Shown: positions 32,522 to 41,710 of the stretch, one piece after another
Layout of the letters: each line of letters starts with the position of its first letter
Numbering within the stretch: position 1 is the stretch's first letter
Assembly (NCBI GenBank): GCA_964567755.1
Contig: CAZMNW010000051.1
Coordinates: 1-52,951 of the forward strand
Source of the DNA: DASRJW01 sp964567755
Lineage (GTDB): Bacteria > Krumholzibacteriota > Krumholzibacteriia > G020349025
Length of the DNA stretch: 52,951 nucleotides
Direction of reading: 5' to 3'
The notes under the pieces: model-generated
What the model was told of the DNA's origin: nothing
Databases searched by the model: none
Seen by the model: only the letters and a program-made list of their open reading frames with translations
Made by a program: the position numbers and the translations under genes

Positions 32522-34876
32522 GTGGAGCAGGTGACGATCGAAATGCACGGGGTGCGGTTGTCTCTACGCTCCGCAACCGTAGAGCTGCCTCGCTACGTGG
32601 CCCGACACTTCGCGGGTCTCCAGGTCAACGACTCGGAAGCGCAGATCGATGTGCTCGTGCATTGGTCTGAAGGCGATGCAGACCCGCATGAGCTACTCCC
32701 TGGACCTCTTGTGCAGCAGGTCGGCAAACGTCTGTACGCGGGACCGGGGGTCCTCCTGTGGAGCGACCTGGCGCGAGTTGGCAACCTCTCGTTGCGGTTC
32801 GAACTGCAAGGGGAGTGTTTGTGGGTTGAAGCGGTGTACCGTTACGCCCCCCGCACAGACAAAGCAGCGCAGCCCGACCACCGCTACAAGAAATTGTTTG
32901 AACTCATGAGCTGGTTAGTCTTGAACCCCCTGACCTGGTATCTGGAGCGCTTTCGCGGCTTGCAGCTGCTCCATGCCTCCGGCATCGCCTGGGACAAACG
33001 CGGAGTCCTGATTGCCGGGTTGGGCGGTGTCGGCAAGACGACAACCAGCGTTGCGCTTCTAGCCCACGGGGCGCGCCTGGTGTCGGAGAACCTCGTTTTC
33101 CACGACGACGAGTTCGTCTACTCATGCTACGAGCCGATCCGCCTCACCGCCGCGAGCGTTGACCTCCTGGATGCGCTGCCCATGTTGCAGCAGGCCGACA
33201 TCCCGGAGGGGGCCAAGAGCAAGAATCTATTCCACGTCGTCGGCAGCCAGCGGGTCGACTCCGTCGCTGCTGCCGCCGTATTCTTGCCGCGCTTCACCGC
33301 CGCAAACTCCGTGCAGGCTCTCGGCGTTGACGACTGTCTCGAGCGACTCCAGGCCTCCAATCAACTGGCCCAAGAGGTGAACGACTACTATTACTTCGAC
33401 GCAGCCCTGAGTCTGGTGTGGCCGGTACAAGAAAAGTGGCGGCGACGCTCAGCAACTCTGCGGGCTCTCTTGCAGAGGAGTCGCTGCTACGAGCTCGGCA
33501 TCGATCGACGGCGGGGTGTCGAACCCGTGGTGCAAATGGTGTTGCAACACATCGCGGGGGATCCTGCCACGACGGGTCCCTTTGGCTCAACGCGAGCGTC
33601 CCGTAAGTCGCATGACGACGGCGTAAGGGCGAGGCGACTACGGATCCTCTACGTTTGCAGCGATTTCGGCGTCCCAGTCTATGGGCACAAGGGTGCGTCC
33701 GTGCATTTGCGCTCGATGGCGACGGCTCTCGTGGAACGGGGTCACGAGGTGTGCATTGTGTCGCCGAACGCGGAAGCGCACGGGAATCTCGACTTTGGCG
33801 TGCCCGTGCGCCACCTACCCCTGCCGCAGGCCGATAGCGAAGTGATGCGCGAGTTGCGCCGCGTGGATCGGCAGCTTGGCCGGCTCGAATCTGGACATGA
33901 GTCGCGGCTCGGGCTCGAAGTCCGCAACCTCCTTTACAATCGCACGGTAGCCAGTGGTGGTTGCATCGCCGACTTCGCACCCGATTTGGTTTACGAACGT
34001 TACGCGTTGTTTGCGCAGGGTGGTCAAGAGCTGGCGCGTCGACTCGGGGTACCGCACGTGCTCGAGGTGAATGCGCCCCTGGCAGTCGAGCAGGAACGCA
34101 ACCGTGGGCTGCAGCTGCGTGAGTGCGCTGCTCGCATCGAACGACATGTGTGGAGCCGGGCCGACGCCGTTCTGGTTGTCTCCGACGCGTTGCGCCGGCT
34201 AGCACTGCAGGTCGGCGTGGCGGAGGAACGGGTTTACGTGGTTCCGAACGCCGTGGAGCCGCGATGCTTCGAGCTCTCTCCGACGGTTCGGCCCCGTGTG
34301 CGCCGGGAGTATGGGTTCGGCGCTGAGCCCGTGGTTGGCTTTGTGGGCAGCCTCAAGGCGTGGCACGGGATGGAAGTGCTGCTGCGCGCCTTCGCGCCCC
34401 TGCTGCGAGAGGGGCGAGACGTGTCCTTGCTCTGCGTGGGCGACGGCCCAATGCGCGAAGTGCTCGAGCACGAGTCGCTCCAGCTCGGCATCGACGCACG
34501 CGTCCGCTTCACGGGGGCCATCGATCACGCGCGGGTACCAGAGATGTTGGCCGCTGTCGACGTCGCTGTCGCTCCATACTTGTCGTGCGACGACTTCTAT
34601 TTCTCGCCGCTGAAGGTGTACGAGTACATGGCAGCGGGCCGCCCCGTCGTGGCCTCGTCGATCGGGCAGATCGGTGAGTTGGTCGATGCTGGGCTTGTCA
34701 GCGGAACGATACCCGACGACGTCGACTCCCTTGCCTCCGAGCTGCGGCGGGTCTTGGACGACCCGGATTCGGTGCGGGCGCAGGCAGTACGGGCGCGTGA
34801 CTGGGTCCTGTCGGAACGGACCTGGGAGGCCAACGCGAGGCGACTCGAGGGGCTGTGCACCTTGCTGGGAGTATGA
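32522..34876 (+). CDS. Fusion: HprK-like P-loop domain and GT4 glycosyltransferase
   Basis: A 784-residue fusion. Residues 1-130 are an uncharacterised beta-rich head. Residues 145-330 form an HprK-related P-loop domain: LLHASGIAWDKRGVLIAG, Walker A GLGGVGKTT at 166-174, and ARLVSENLVFHDDE, where HprK normally has an acidic pair directly after the strand. Residues 370-784 form a GT4 glycosyltransferase (ILYVCSDFGVPVYGHKGAS, VVGFVGSLKAWHGME, donor motif FYFSPLKVYEYMAAGRPVV). The GTG at 32522 has GAGG seven bases upstream. Kinases of this kind (HprK-related kinase A/B) occur with polysaccharide and exosortase genes, but I know no described HprK-GT4 fusion. Last gene of the operon. Confidence 0.85.
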   Translation: MEQVTIEMHGVRLSLRSATVELPRYVARHFAGLQVNDSEAQIDVLVHWSEGDADPHELLPGPLVQQVGKRLYAGPGVLLWSDLARVGNLSLRFELQGECLWVEAVYRYAPRTDKAAQPDHRYKKLFELMSWLVLNPLTWYLERFRGLQLLHASGIAWDKRGVLIAGLGGVGKTTTSVALLAHGARLVSENLVFHDDEFVYSCYEPIRLTAASVDLLDALPMLQQADIPEGAKSKNLFHVVGSQRVDSVAAAAVFLPRFTAANSVQALGVDDCLERLQASNQLAQEVNDYYYFDAALSLVWPVQEKWRRRSATLRALLQRSRCYELGIDRRRGVEPVVQMVLQHIAGDPATTGPFGSTRASRKSHDDGVRARRLRILYVCSDFGVPVYGHKGASVHLRSMATALVERGHEVCIVSPNAEAHGNLDFGVPVRHLPLPQADSEVMRELRRVDRQLGRLESGHESRLGLEVRNLLYNRTVASGGCIADFAPDLVYERYALFAQGGQELARRLGVPHVLEVNAPLAVEQERNRGLQLRECAARIERHVWSRADAVLVVSDALRRLALQVGVAEERVYVVPNAVEPRCFELSPTVRPRVRREYGFGAEPVVGFVGSLKAWHGMEVLLRAFAPLLREGRDVSLLCVGDGPMREVLEHESLQLGIDARVRFTGAIDHARVPEMLAAVDVAVAPYLSCDDFYFSPLKVYEYMAAGRPVVASSIGQIGELVDAGLVSGTIPDDVDSLASELRRVLDDPDSVRAQAVRARDWVLSERTWEANARRLEGLCTLLGV

Positions 34877-34940
34877 AAGACGGGGATGCCTTTTTACAGA
34901 ACTGAGCGTGCGACCAGCGCGTGACACGCTGGCTGGGAGT

Positions 34941-35564
34941 CTAGGGATTCGTCGTTTGTTCCACCTGCACGGGAAGGTCGAAGAACGTGCAGTCGGCCCG
35001 CAGGCGGACGTTTGTGCTGACAACGCGCAGCATCCCTCCGCGGGCGTCGATCACCTTGGCCGGTCCTAAGAGCTGCTGCTTGTAGCGGATCACGCCGTCT
35101 TTCACCTTGCTCACGTCGAGTTGGATCGAGCGCGCGAGAAAAGTTCCATTCGGTTGCAGCTGTCCTTTGATCTTGACGCCCTCGTCATTCTGGAGCTTCG
35201 AGCTCAGGACGTGTTTCTTGTCGGCGTCCTTGATCTTTGTTTCCGCGTTCCAAACGATCTTGTAGTTGAGGATGGTCATGCTGCTGTTGCGGCGGTCGAG
35301 ATTTCGAATGGCGCCGCGTACTTTGACCTCGCTCATGTTGGCCAGGTCCTCAGGGTGGAGGATGTCGACCTCCTTGGCGAGGAAGGCGCCGTCGTCCTGC
35401 AGCTCGCCCTCGATCTCGATCCAGCGATCCGACTTGGCGAGGATCTCGATCGCCGTGTCTCGATCCAGGGGCAGCCCCTGTGCTGAAACCATGCTCCCAA
35501 GCAGCATCAGACCCGACGAGGTGAGTCGTGTGATCAATCGTGTAATGCTTCGAGTGTTTCGCAT
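34941..35564 (-). CDS. DUF5666-like exported protein, minus-strand twin
   Basis: A 207-residue protein with a signal peptide after MRNTRSITRLI. It holds repeated small barrel units with the pattern IEGELQDDGAFLAKEVDI, GAIRNLDRRNSSM and IKGQLQPNGTFLARSIQL, typical of DUF5666 (OB-like) domains. The ATG at 35564 is preceded by AAGGAGG. It is divergent from a similar protein at 36089. Related DUF5666 proteins stand near transporters and metal-related operons; the molecular role is not established. Here it could be a periplasmic accessory of the tripartite exporter. Confidence 0.8.
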   Translation of the reverse strand: MRNTRSITRLITRLTSSGLMLLGSMVSAQGLPLDRDTAIEILAKSDRWIEIEGELQDDGAFLAKEVDILHPEDLANMSEVKVRGAIRNLDRRNSSMTILNYKIVWNAETKIKDADKKHVLSSKLQNDEGVKIKGQLQPNGTFLARSIQLDVSKVKDGVIRYKQQLLGPAKVIDARGGMLRVVSTNVRLRADCTFFDLPVQVEQTTNP

Positions 35565-36088
35565 GGGAGTCCTCCTTCGGGTCCGGCGGCTGCTGCGCCA
35601 GGGTCGTGTCGTGGCCGGGTTGGATTGTAGGGGAGTCGGGTTACACCCGCGTCTCCAAGCGGTCACGCATTCGTCCCAGAAATGTAAAAAGAGTCCTCGT
35701 TAGTCAGACCGCACGGCGGGCGCGCGGGCCCTGGAGAATTTCCGCTGCTGGGGTCGGCGCCTCATTCGCGCTCCTCACGCCGGAGGCACGGGCAAAGAAC
35801 GGCTCGATTCGGAACAACAAAGAATACACGATGGCAGCTCGGAAGTCGAGCGTGTGCCGGCATGGGTCCAAGCTGGTGGAAGCGCAGGCAACAATTCATG
35901 AACCAACCAACCGGCGGCGCCTCCCTTGCGCACCGGTCCGCTCTTTTTGCATTCTCATTACATTGGCGCGACGTGACCGTGACCATGGGCAGCGCATTCT
36001 TCTGCTAATCTTTTCCTTGCACCCGATCCAGCGCTTGGCCAGACGGCGACGCCCGCCGGCTGTGGACAAGGCACGACGGAGGTTGACG
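35565..36088. promoter_or_regulatory. Divergent intergenic region between the DUF5666 twins
   Basis: These 524 bases must drive the minus-strand DUF5666-like gene and the plus-strand exporter operon. Frames crossing it lack protein-like sequence. AAGGAGG (before 35564) and GGAGG (before 36089) are clear; no strong promoter pair was found. Nothing else is recognised. Confidence 0.35.
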
Positions 36089-36652
36089 ATGTTGCGTCTC
36101 GCGACCGTTCTCATTCTCTTCCTTCTCCGCGGTGTCGCCATGGCGCAGGAAGAGCCCCCCATCGAGTCCTGGTTTCCGAAACTGCGCGCAGGCATGTGGA
36201 TCGAGGTCGATGGCAGCCTGACCCCCGAGGGCGTTCTAGACGCCCAGGTGATCAAGCTGCTGGACGGCGAGCTCGACGAGTGGCAAATCGAAACCAACGT
36301 GCTGTCGGTGGACATGAAACGCAGGACCATCCAGTCCACGTTCGGCATGCTGTTTGTATCCACACCGAAGACGGTGCTCAAGGGCCCGAAGAACGAAGCG
36401 GTCGACTTCTCCTTTTTTGGCGTCGACGATCGGATCGAGGTCGAGGGTCGGTTGCAGAAGGACGGCTCATTGCTGGCGGACGAGCTCGAAATCGAAAAAT
36501 CGAAAAAGCAGAAGTCGGACCTTCAGGTCAAGAACCATCACGAGCTGCGGACGCGGATCGAATCGGTGGACGCCGAAAACCTCCAAATCACGACCATGGG
36601 CATCAAGGTGCAGCTCAGCGCCCAGACGCGCAACAAGACAGCCATCGAGTGA
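36089..36652 (+). CDS. DUF5666-like exported protein, plus-strand twin
   Basis: A 187-residue protein with a signal peptide ending in VAMAQ. Two DUF5666-type units are visible: IEVDGSLTPEGVLDAQVIKL and IEVEGRLQKDGSLLADELEI, plus VDAENLQITTMGIKVQLSA. The ATG at 36089 follows GGAGG by six bases. It starts 17 bases before the TolC-like gene in the same direction, so it is probably the first gene of the exporter operon. Its similarity in plan to 34941-35564 suggests duplication and divergent placement. Confidence 0.8.
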   Translation: MLRLATVLILFLLRGVAMAQEEPPIESWFPKLRAGMWIEVDGSLTPEGVLDAQVIKLLDGELDEWQIETNVLSVDMKRRTIQSTFGMLFVSTPKTVLKGPKNEAVDFSFFGVDDRIEVEGRLQKDGSLLADELEIEKSKKQKSDLQVKNHHELRTRIESVDAENLQITTMGIKVQLSAQTRNKTAIE

Positions 36653-36669
36653 GGCATATAGTGAGGCAT

Positions 36670-38133
36670 ATGATGACTGGTCGCCTGCATGGTGCGTTGT
36701 GGCTCTTCGCCAGCATGCTGCTGTTGTCCGCGACGACCGTCGCGCAAACGGCGGACTGGCGCGGTGCGCCCGCGGTCGAGCTGCCTCTCGCTCTCGAAAC
36801 CTGCATTGCCATCGCGCTCGAGCGCAACTTGCCGCTGGCAGCAGCCGGGCTCGAACGCGAAGCGGTCCAGAAGGAAGTGGGAGCCGCTCTCGGCACTTGG
36901 CTGCCCGAGTTCGGTGTCGTTGCTGTGCGCACGAACACGCATGGCGATTCGGACGGCCTCGGCAGTCCAGCGCAGGGCACGTACGTCGAGACCACGGCGA
37001 ACGAGGTCGTGGCCAGGGTGAGCCAGCGCCTGCCGCTCGGTGGCTCGCTGCAACTGCTCTACGATCTCGAAAAAACTGGCGAGGATGACGCGGGCGGCCA
37101 CGCCGGCGGCTTCCAGATCACACAGCCACTGCTGCGTGACGCCGGTTGGCGCCGCGCCACGGCCGATGTGTCCGATGCGCGCCGGGCGGCCGCGGCCGAA
37201 GAGGCGACCTTGCAGGCTCAGCTCCTCGACGTCGTTTTCCGCGTCAAGTCGGCCTACTATCAAGTGCTGCGCCGGGCCAAGCTCATCGAGGTCAACCAAC
37301 AGGCCATCGCCCGCGACCAGCAGCTGCTCGATTTTTCGCAGGCCAAGGTGGAAGCCAAGCTGGCGACACGGCGCGACGTCCTGTCCGCGGAGATCATCCT
37401 GGCCCAAGATCGCTCGCGGTTGGTGAACGCCGAGACCGAGCATGCCGCGGCGTTGGACGCGTTGGCCGACGTCCTCGGCCTGCCGTTGCAGGATTCGCTG
37501 GCGGTGGTCGCGATCGAGCTGGGGCTCGAGCCCATCGCGGATGAGCAGGTGCGTTGGGTGGAGAAAGCAGTGCGGGACAATCCGGATTTGTTGCGGGCAC
37601 GCATCGACCTGCAGCGACACGAGTTGGCGAAGAACGTCGCCGGGAATTCACGCTTGCCGCGCTTGGATGTGAAAGTTCTGTACGACGATGCGCGCGATGC
37701 CATTCCTGCCGGGACGACGATTCTCGCTGGGCGTCGAGGCGCCCGCACTTGGCAGGGAGCGATCGAGGTCGCGATGCCGATCCTGAACAAACCGCTCGGC
37801 GACGCCTATCGTGCGGCCCAGCTGCGGCAGGAGCAAAGCCAGAGGTTGCGCCAAGAGGTCGAGCGGCAAACCGTGCTGGAGGTGCGCGATACCGCCCGCA
37901 ACTTGCGCCGCATCGAGGAACGCATCGCCGTGTTGACGAAGGAAATCCAGGGCGCGCGCGACAAGGTGGAGTTCGCCAATGTCAATTTTCAACTCGGCAG
38001 GGCGTCCAACCTGGACATCACCGATGCACAGGAGGACCTGGTCAATGCCGAGAGCGACTTTGTCGATGAGGTCGTGAGCTACAGGGTCGAGCTGGCCCGG
38101 CTCGAACAACTCTTGGGCGGCAGCCTCGATTAG
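36670..38133 (+). CDS. TolC-like outer-membrane efflux channel
   Basis: A 487-residue outer-membrane factor. A signal peptide (LLLSATTVAQT) is followed by two internally repeated halves of long helices: ALETCIAIALERNLPLAAAG ... SQAKVEAKLATRRDVLSAEI and NPDLLRARIDLQRHELAKNV ... NVNFQLGRASNLDITDAQ. The helical hairpins form the periplasmic tunnel and the strands (VVARVSQRLPLGGSLQLLYD) contribute to the barrel. It starts ATGATG behind GTGAGG; the same GTGAGGCATA is repeated just upstream. It forms the outer piece of the tripartite system encoded by the next three genes. Confidence 0.9.
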   Translation: MMTGRLHGALWLFASMLLLSATTVAQTADWRGAPAVELPLALETCIAIALERNLPLAAAGLEREAVQKEVGAALGTWLPEFGVVAVRTNTHGDSDGLGSPAQGTYVETTANEVVARVSQRLPLGGSLQLLYDLEKTGEDDAGGHAGGFQITQPLLRDAGWRRATADVSDARRAAAAEEATLQAQLLDVVFRVKSAYYQVLRRAKLIEVNQQAIARDQQLLDFSQAKVEAKLATRRDVLSAEIILAQDRSRLVNAETEHAAALDALADVLGLPLQDSLAVVAIELGLEPIADEQVRWVEKAVRDNPDLLRARIDLQRHELAKNVAGNSRLPRLDVKVLYDDARDAIPAGTTILAGRRGARTWQGAIEVAMPILNKPLGDAYRAAQLRQEQSQRLRQEVERQTVLEVRDTARNLRRIEERIAVLTKEIQGARDKVEFANVNFQLGRASNLDITDAQEDLVNAESDFVDEVVSYRVELARLEQLLGGSLD

Positions 38134-38163
38134 GACCCTTGCTCGAACCGCAGAGGAAAGACG

Positions 38164-39336
38164 ATGAAATACTTACAGAAACCATGGCTCGTGGGCGCTG
38201 GCCTTGTGGTCGTGATTCTGATCGTCGCCACGCGCTTCGCCGTCTCCGGCGACGACAATGGCGACATCCCGACCGCCGAGGTGATGCGCGGCTCCTTGAA
38301 GATGACTTTGGATGAAACGGGTGAGCTCAGAGCCAAGCGTTCGGCCACAATCACCGCGCCCAACGACAAGCTCATCACCTACTTGGCTCCCGAAGGCTCG
38401 TGGGTGAAAAAGGGCGACCTGCTGGTCCAGCTCGAGTCGGGGAAGTACGCAATCGGCGTCGAGGAAGGCGAGTCGTCGCGCGACGTGGCCCAAGCGCAAC
38501 ACGAGAAGGCAAAGGCCGACCTGCAGTCGCAGGTCTACAAGGAAGAAGCGGCGAAGAACCAGTACGATTCGCTGCTGGAGCTGCAGCGCAAAGGCTTCGC
38601 CATGGCGAGCGAGGTCGAAGACGCCCGTCTCAACCATCTGGAGCTGCAGTCGAAGACGGGGGCGTTCCGGGCAGCGGTCAACCAGGAGCGTGCGCAGGTC
38701 GAGCGCGCCAGCAAGACTCTCAATCAGGTGCAACTCAAACTGGCGTCCAATGCGGTGTTTTCTCCCATCGATGGGCTCGTGGTGTATGCATTCGTCGGCA
38801 GTCCCGAGGATGGCAGGAAAGTCGAAGTCGGCCTGTTGCCGTACGAAGGCCAAACGCTCATGGAACTTCCCGACGTGAGCTCGATGCAGGTGCTGACCGA
38901 GATCAATGAAATGGACGTCGACAAGATCCAGCTGGGCCAGGCGGCGGAGATTCGACTCGACGCGGTGCCGGAGGTCGTGTTCCACGGCAAGGTGTCGCGC
39001 CTCGGCTCGCTCGCACAGCACAAGGTGAGCCGGGCGAGTGGCAAGCGCACCGGTGAGAAGGTGTTCGCCGTCGACGTGGACGTCGACGATGTCGATGCGC
39101 GTTTGCGTCCGGGACTATCCGCCAGCATTTCGATCCGGGTGGAGGACCTGGCCAACGCAGTCTACGCGCCGGTGGAAGCCATCTTCGACGAGGACGGCAA
39201 GACCATGGCATACGTGAAGCGCGGCCGCCGCACTCAGCAGGTCGCTGTCGAGTGCGGCAGCAGCAACGACAAGTTCGTGGTGATTCGCAGCGGCCTGCAA
39301 CCCGGGGATCGTGTGCTGCTCGCACATCCCGGATGA
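38164..39336 (+). CDS. Periplasmic membrane-fusion protein of the tripartite exporter
   Basis: A 390-residue HlyD/MacA-type adaptor: an N-terminal anchor (LVGAGLVVVILIVATRF), lipoyl halves (RSATITAPNDKLITYLAPEG and FSPIDGLVVYAFVGSPEDG) around a long coiled coil (AQHEKAKADLQSQVYKEEAA, ERASKTLNQVQLKL), then beta-barrel (VLTEINEMDVDKIQLGQAAE) and membrane-proximal domains. It starts with ATG 30 bases after the TolC-like stop. It connects the MacB-type permease to the outer-membrane channel. The adaptor belongs to a different subgroup than the one at 15843-16943. Confidence 0.9.
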   Translation: MKYLQKPWLVGAGLVVVILIVATRFAVSGDDNGDIPTAEVMRGSLKMTLDETGELRAKRSATITAPNDKLITYLAPEGSWVKKGDLLVQLESGKYAIGVEEGESSRDVAQAQHEKAKADLQSQVYKEEAAKNQYDSLLELQRKGFAMASEVEDARLNHLELQSKTGAFRAAVNQERAQVERASKTLNQVQLKLASNAVFSPIDGLVVYAFVGSPEDGRKVEVGLLPYEGQTLMELPDVSSMQVLTEINEMDVDKIQLGQAAEIRLDAVPEVVFHGKVSRLGSLAQHKVSRASGKRTGEKVFAVDVDVDDVDARLRPGLSASISIRVEDLANAVYAPVEAIFDEDGKTMAYVKRGRRTQQVAVECGSSNDKFVVIRSGLQPGDRVLLAHPG

Positions 39337-39352
39337 TCGTGCCGGAGGCATC

Positions 39353-40093
39353 GTGCTTGTCGATCTGCAAGGCGTGAGCCGCGTCTACCCAATGGGCGGG
39401 ACGGAGTGTGTGGCGCTACGCGCCGTGGACATCGAGATCCAGGGCGGCGAGTTTGTCAGCATCATGGGGCCTTCCGGCTCGGGCAAATCCACGCTCATGC
39501 ACCTGATCGGGTGTCTCGATCGGCCGACGTCGGGGAGCTATCGGCTGGACGGCGTCGAAGTGCAGAGCCTCGACGATCGCGCTCGCTCGCGACTTCGCAA
39601 TCGCAAGGTCGGGTTCGTGTTCCAGAGCTTCAACCTGATCCCGGAATACGATGTGCTGGAGAACGTCGAGTTGCCGCTCGTGTACGGCGGTGTGGCGCGG
39701 CAGGAGCGCCGCGCACGTGCCGAAGCGCTGCTCGAGGCGGTAGGGCTCACCGCCCGCCGGCAGCACCGCCCGAACGAGCTCTCGGGGGGCGAACGCCAGC
39801 GCGTCGCCGTCGCGCGCGCGCTGGTGCACGAACCACCCCTGCTGCTCGCCGACGAACCGACGGGTAATCTCGATTCGCGCACCGGCCAGGAGATCATGAA
39901 GCTGTTTTATGACTTGTTTGCGCGCGGTACGACCGTGGTCATTGTCACCCACGATGCGAACGTGGCGCGCTGGAGCCAACGCACGATCGAGGTTCGCGAC
40001 GGTCGAATTGCTGGCGATTCGAAGCTGGCCGGAGGCGCCACGGTGGCAATCGTCGGCGCCGAACCCGGACGCGCGTGGCGCGAGGAAGAATAA
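39353..40093 (+). CDS. ABC transporter ATPase, MacB/LolD type
   Basis: A 246-residue ATPase with Walker A GPSGSGKST, Q-loop FVFQSFNLI, signature LSGGERQRVAVARAL, Walker B LLLADEPTGNLD and switch His in VTHDAN. The GTG at 39353 has GGAGG four bases upstream. It lies 16 bases after the adaptor gene and eight before the permease. It is about as similar to the ATPase at 19548-20348 as typical family members are, so the two operons are not a recent duplication. It ends in a short extra tail (VAIVGAEPGRAWREEE). Confidence 0.93.
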   Translation: MLVDLQGVSRVYPMGGTECVALRAVDIEIQGGEFVSIMGPSGSGKSTLMHLIGCLDRPTSGSYRLDGVEVQSLDDRARSRLRNRKVGFVFQSFNLIPEYDVLENVELPLVYGGVARQERRARAEALLEAVGLTARRQHRPNELSGGERQRVAVARALVHEPPLLLADEPTGNLDSRTGQEIMKLFYDLFARGTTVVIVTHDANVARWSQRTIEVRDGRIAGDSKLAGGATVAIVGAEPGRAWREEE

Positions 40094-40100
40094 GGCGCCC

Positions 40101-41327
40101 ATGGATTTGCGCGAGATGCTGCGGAGCGGGATCAAGAGCCTGATCCGACACAAGTTGCGGACATTGCTCACGATGCTCGGGGTCATTTTTGGCGTCGCCG
40201 CGGTGGTGGCGATGATGTCCATCGGTGAGGGAGCACGCCGCGCGGCATTGGAGCAGATTCGTCTGCTCGGAACCAACAACGTCCGCGTGCGCGCCGTCGC
40301 TCCGCCCGAAGCCGAAGGCGAAAACAACTCGCCCGGCCTCACGCCCCGAGACGCCGAGCGTATCCGTGCGCGCCTGCCGACGGCGTGTGCGGTGTCGGCG
40401 CTGCGTTTCGTTGAATCCACCATCGCGCGCGGGAGCCTGCAACCGAGTGCCGTCGCCGTGGTCGGCGTGGGTGCCGAGTACGCGACGCTCACCAACGCCG
40501 ACTTGCGCCGGGGACGTTTCGTCGGTGCTCTCGACGACCAGGCGGCGCGGCGCGTCTGCGTGCTCGGCGACGAGGTCGCCCGCGAACTCTTCGGACCGAG
40601 CGATCCACTCGACCAGGAGGTACGCATCGGGGACACGCGATTTCACGTCGTTGGGGTCATGCAGCGCAAGCGCGTGCGCAGCGGTGGAACGCGTGTGATC
40701 GAGATGCGGAACTTCGACCGTGACGTCTACATTCCACTCGAAACCGCTCTGCGTCGTTTCGCCGACCCGGACCATCCACGGCACATCGACGAAATCGCGG
40801 TGCAGGTGTCGCGGGCATCGGACGTCATGCCGGCGTCGCGCGTGGTCCAGCGCATTGTCGCCGCGGCGCATCGGGGGGTCCCCGACTTCCAGATCGTCAT
40901 CCCCGAGGAGCTCCTGGCCCAGAGCCAGCGCACCCAGCGCATCTTCAATATCGTCATGGGGTCGATCGCGGCGCTGTCGCTTCTCGTCGGCGGCATCGGC
41001 ATCATGAATATCATGCTGGCCACCGTCACCGAACGCACCAAGGAGATCGGCATCCGCCGCGCCATCGGCGCTTCGGAACGCGACATCCTCGGGCAATTCC
41101 TGCATGAGACGCTGCTGTTGTCGGTGAGCGGCGGGCTCATCGGCATCGTGCTCGGCGCCCTCATGGCGTTCGGGATTCATCTGTTCGCCAAATGGGACAC
41201 GGTGTTGTCGCCATTCGCGATTGTCGTGTCGTTCGGCATCGCGGCGATGGTGGGCGTCGTCTTCGGTCTGTATCCAGCGCAGCAGGCGGCACGCAAGGAT
41301 CCGATCGAGGCCCTGCGTTACGAGTAG
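40101..41327 (+). CDS. MacB-like ABC transporter permease
   Basis: A 408-residue MacB/FtsX permease: RHKLRTLLTMLGVIFGVAAV at the start, a MacB_PCD periplasmic domain (about 45-280), then GGIGIMNIMLATVTERTKEI and two further helices, ending GLYPAQQAARKDPIEALRYE. A single permease here is expected to form a homodimer, in contrast with the two-permease operon at 17033-19543. It is the last gene of the exporter operon. Substrate unknown; MacAB-TolC systems export macrolides, peptides and siderophores. Confidence 0.92.
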   Translation: MDLREMLRSGIKSLIRHKLRTLLTMLGVIFGVAAVVAMMSIGEGARRAALEQIRLLGTNNVRVRAVAPPEAEGENNSPGLTPRDAERIRARLPTACAVSALRFVESTIARGSLQPSAVAVVGVGAEYATLTNADLRRGRFVGALDDQAARRVCVLGDEVARELFGPSDPLDQEVRIGDTRFHVVGVMQRKRVRSGGTRVIEMRNFDRDVYIPLETALRRFADPDHPRHIDEIAVQVSRASDVMPASRVVQRIVAAAHRGVPDFQIVIPEELLAQSQRTQRIFNIVMGSIAALSLLVGGIGIMNIMLATVTERTKEIGIRRAIGASERDILGQFLHETLLLSVSGGLIGIVLGALMAFGIHLFAKWDTVLSPFAIVVSFGIAAMVGVVFGLYPAQQAARKDPIEALRYE

Positions 41328-41710
41328 TGCGCGCGAACGTTTCGGGAAGCATCGTGATCTTGTCGGTACGTCCCGGCACGAGTCGGCCGTCGCTATCCTG
41401 ATCGGGCAACGCGCGCCCGTGCCGCGGATCCTGGGGCGCGATCCAGGACATGCATGCACGATGCGCAAGCACGCGATACAACGAGCACTCTGTTCGCGAT
41501 CGCGGGCGTGCGGTCGTTGTGTGTCATGACCCAAGACGACATTGTTCTCACGAATGAGAATCGTGCAATGATGGCACGTGGCCTAGCCGTGTTAGAATCT
41601 GCAAGCGCCAGTGCGTTGGAAGGCGATTCCCACCGGCGCGAGAAGCATCCAAATACATCACGGATGTCTCGGATGGAACCGCACGCTGTTTCAGGGAGAG
41701 AACAAGACCA
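41328..41710. promoter_or_regulatory. Intergenic region upstream of the repeat adhesin
   Basis: This 383-base gap is not coding as far as can be seen. It has a small inverted repeat, TTCTCA-CGAA-TGAGAA (41545-41560), and a possible -10 TAGAAT (41593-41598) without a good -35. These may mark a regulated promoter for the 1487-residue adhesin. Confidence 0.35.

Noticed and set aside
34914..34932. CCAGCG/CGCTGG hairpin as a terminator after the glycan operon
   Set aside because: Only six pairs and no T-tract; a weak stem in GC-rich DNA.
41572..41587. Sigma54-like TGGCAC element before the adhesin
   Set aside because: The required TTGC box at the correct distance is absent (CTAGC instead).
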